Source of the DNA: a virus | IMG/VR virus record: IMGVR_UViG_3300020205_001580 | Coordinates: 1 to 26,151 of that record | Reading direction: 5' to 3' (one strand) | DNA: 26,151 nucleotides | Shown: positions 24,895-26,151 of the stretch, piece by piece | Position numbering within the stretch: the stretch's first letter is position 1 | Layout: every line of letters starts with the position of its first letter | The notes under the pieces: model-generated | Seen by the model: only the letters and a program-made list of their open reading frames with translations | What the model was told of the DNA's origin: nothing | The model's database searches: none | Position numbers and translations under genes: made by a program

Positions 24895-25202
24895 TGGCAG
24901 AGCGCAAAGACCGAATGGCTTTGCTTTCACGCTACAGTAAATACCATACTGCAAAGTATGAGCAAAAGCCATCACTAAACTTAAACGTAGAACAATGGGC
25001 AGCAGATGCCCTTGTAGAATCATATGGTGTATCAGGTTGTTACGATATACTTGAATATTACTTTAAGGTTGCAGAAAATCCTTCATGGAATTATTTTGCT
25101 TACAATGCAGAAAAAATTTTACAGGCACAAAAAGATAAAGCAAGAGATGACAAAGAGAGAGTAGAGCGTAGACAAATGGCAAGGGAGTGGCTAAGTGAAT
25201 AA
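24894..25202 (+). CDS. Small protein upstream of the helicase, unknown function
   Basis: This is a 102-residue protein starting at GTG 24894 in a TAGTG overlap. It is mostly helical: a basic N-terminus (RKDRMALLSRYSKYHTAK), a middle with WAADALVESYGVSGCYDILE and WNYFAYNAEKILQAQ, and a highly charged C-terminal helix with ERVERRQMAREWLSE. It overlaps the helicase gene by 8 bases, so the two are probably made together. A helicase loader or partner is possible from that position, but no loader motif (such as a Walker site) is present. I do not recognise the family. Confidence 0.6.
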   Translation: MAERKDRMALLSRYSKYHTAKYEQKPSLNLNVEQWAADALVESYGVSGCYDILEYYFKVAENPSWNYFAYNAEKILQAQKDKARDDKERVERRQMAREWLSE

Positions 25203-26151
25203 CACAGAAGCAAAACTAATTTCCGCAGTCTTAAGTGATAAACAAGTTCACGTTCTTCTTCAGGCAAATGTAGATAACCTACTTAGAACTCATAATGATG
25301 TTTGGAATTTTATAAGAAATTATTTTGAGCATAATAGTTCTGTTCCACCAATGGAGTTGGTAGTAGAAAAGTTTAGAGACTTTCAGCCTATTCCAGGTAT
25401 TGGCGCAACTAAACATCATCTTGAAGAATTACAGTCAGAGTATTTAACTGACAGCCTTAAAGATATCATTCGCACAGCAGCCTCAGAAATTCAAACTGGT
25501 AATGGTGGAGAAGCACTTGATCAACTAATTACTAAAACATCTGAGTTAAAGAAAAATACATCAGCGATTCGTGACATTGATGTAACAGACCTTGAATCAG
25601 CAGTAGCATACTTTGAAAACCTAAAGGCTCAGCAGGCAGCAGGGCACGTTGGAATTAAAACCAACCTTCCAGGATTTGATAACTACTTGCCTTCTGGAAT
25701 TATGCCAGGCCAGCTAGGAGTCTTTTTAGCATACCCAGGCATAGGAAAGTCGTGGATGGCGCTATACTTTGCTGTACAGGCCTGGAAACAGGGTAAAACA
25801 CCCCTTGTAATCTCTCTTGAGATGTCAGAAACAGAAGTTCGTAATCGTGTATTTACTATTATGGGTGAAGGTCTTTGGTCTCACAGAAAGCTTAGTAATG
25901 GTGAGGTTGAAATGGACATGTTAAAGATGTGGCATGCTAAGCATTTACAGGGTAAGCCAGAGTTTCATATCATTTCAAATGATCAAGGTGGAGAGATTAA
26001 CCCATCAGTTCTTCGTGGAAAGATTGATCAGTACAAGCCAGACTTTGTAATCGTTGACTACCTTCAGTTAATGGCTCCTAATCAGAAGTCAGATAATGAA
26101 ACGGTACGAATGAAGAACCTTTCAAGAGAACTTAAACTAATGGCTATTGGC
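25195..26151 (+). CDS. DnaB-type replicative helicase, N-terminal part (3' end outside window)
   Basis: GTG 25195 lies directly after an in-frame TAA and overlaps the previous gene by 8 bases; 319 codons are visible and the frame runs off the window. It should unwind the replication fork as a hexamer. Residues about 1-105 form a helical domain like the DnaB N-terminus (KLISAVLSDKQVHVLLQANV). Residues about 155-319 are a RecA-like core: Walker A LAYPGIGKS at 178-186 with K185, a VISLEMSETEVRNRVF helix, and Walker B FVIVDYLQLM with D288. The Walker A lacks the first glycine usual in many ATPases, but DnaB proteins tolerate Ala or Gly there. This marks the switch from virion genes to replication genes. 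Confidence 0.88.
   Translation, partial: MNNTEAKLISAVLSDKQVHVLLQANVDNLLRTHNDVWNFIRNYFEHNSSVPPMELVVEKFRDFQPIPGIGATKHHLEELQSEYLTDSLKDIIRTAASEIQTGNGGEALDQLITKTSELKKNTSAIRDIDVTDLESAVAYFENLKAQQAAGHVGIKTNLPGFDNYLPSGIMPGQLGVFLAYPGIGKSWMALYFAVQAWKQGKTPLVISLEMSETEVRNRVFTIMGEGLWSHRKLSNGEVEMDMLKMWHAKHLQGKPEFHIISNDQGGEINPSVLRGKIDQYKPDFVIVDYLQLMAPNQKSDNETVRMKNLSRELKLMAIG

Noticed and set aside
1-26151. tRNA genes, CRISPR arrays, insertion sequences, integrase or attachment sites
   Set aside because: Read for these and found no cloverleaf, no regularly spaced repeats, no transposase or integrase motifs.

Overview
The window is a stretch of a tailed double-stranded DNA phage (or prophage) with siphovirus morphology, and every gene reads on the + strand. 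It is AT-rich, tightly packed and has no gene-free stretch over about 100 bases. I see no rRNA, tRNA, CRISPR array, insertion sequence, integrase or attachment site. The order runs from the end of the major capsid gene through head-tail connector genes, major tail tube protein, tail-assembly chaperones, a giant tape measure gene and tail-tip/fibre genes, and then directly into small regulatory-looking genes and a DnaB-type helicase. No contractile sheath gene is seen, which supports a flexible non-contractile tail. Several proteins resemble actinophage families as I remember them, and two genes look leaderless, a habit common in Actinobacteria. A phage of a low-GC actinobacterium, such as a freshwater lineage, is my best guess, but this is inference.

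Layout: 2-421 major capsid protein C-terminus; 445-474 hairpin; 516-971 capsid-adjacent small protein; 975-3581 four overlapping connector, neck and tail-terminator genes; 3650-4324 major tail tube protein; terminator; 4397-5083 and 5135-5461 two tail-assembly chaperone genes sharing a homologous domain; 5485-16356 a 3623-residue tape measure protein; 16356-23995 six tail-tip, fibre and virion genes; 23995-24674 a zinc-ribbon protein and an overlapping MerR-like DNA-binding protein; 24688-25202 two small unknowns; 25195-end a truncated replicative helicase.

The most unusual item is the tape measure protein. Between its normal N-terminal core and a second hydrophobic segment it carries about 1200 extra residues. 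In order they hold a domain with R-S-ExE ADP-ribosyltransferase motifs, a protein/lipid-kinase-like domain, and a possible HNH-type nuclease motif. The ADP-ribosyltransferase lies exactly between two copies (43 of 55 residues identical) of a PAMLSPGESVIPTKQS-type module, and a degenerate third copy sits near the C-terminus. Tape measure proteins leave the tail with the DNA, so this looks like an enzyme-loaded one that delivers effectors at infection.

Two further patterns stand out. Five intergenic spacers carry the same extended -10 promoter, TGnTATA(A/C)T; two of these place the transcript start at or within about 3 bases of the ATG. The usual frameshift pair of tail chaperones is replaced by two separate genes with separate promoters. 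Within transcription units most genes are joined by TAATG, TAGTG or ATGA overlaps, implying translational coupling.
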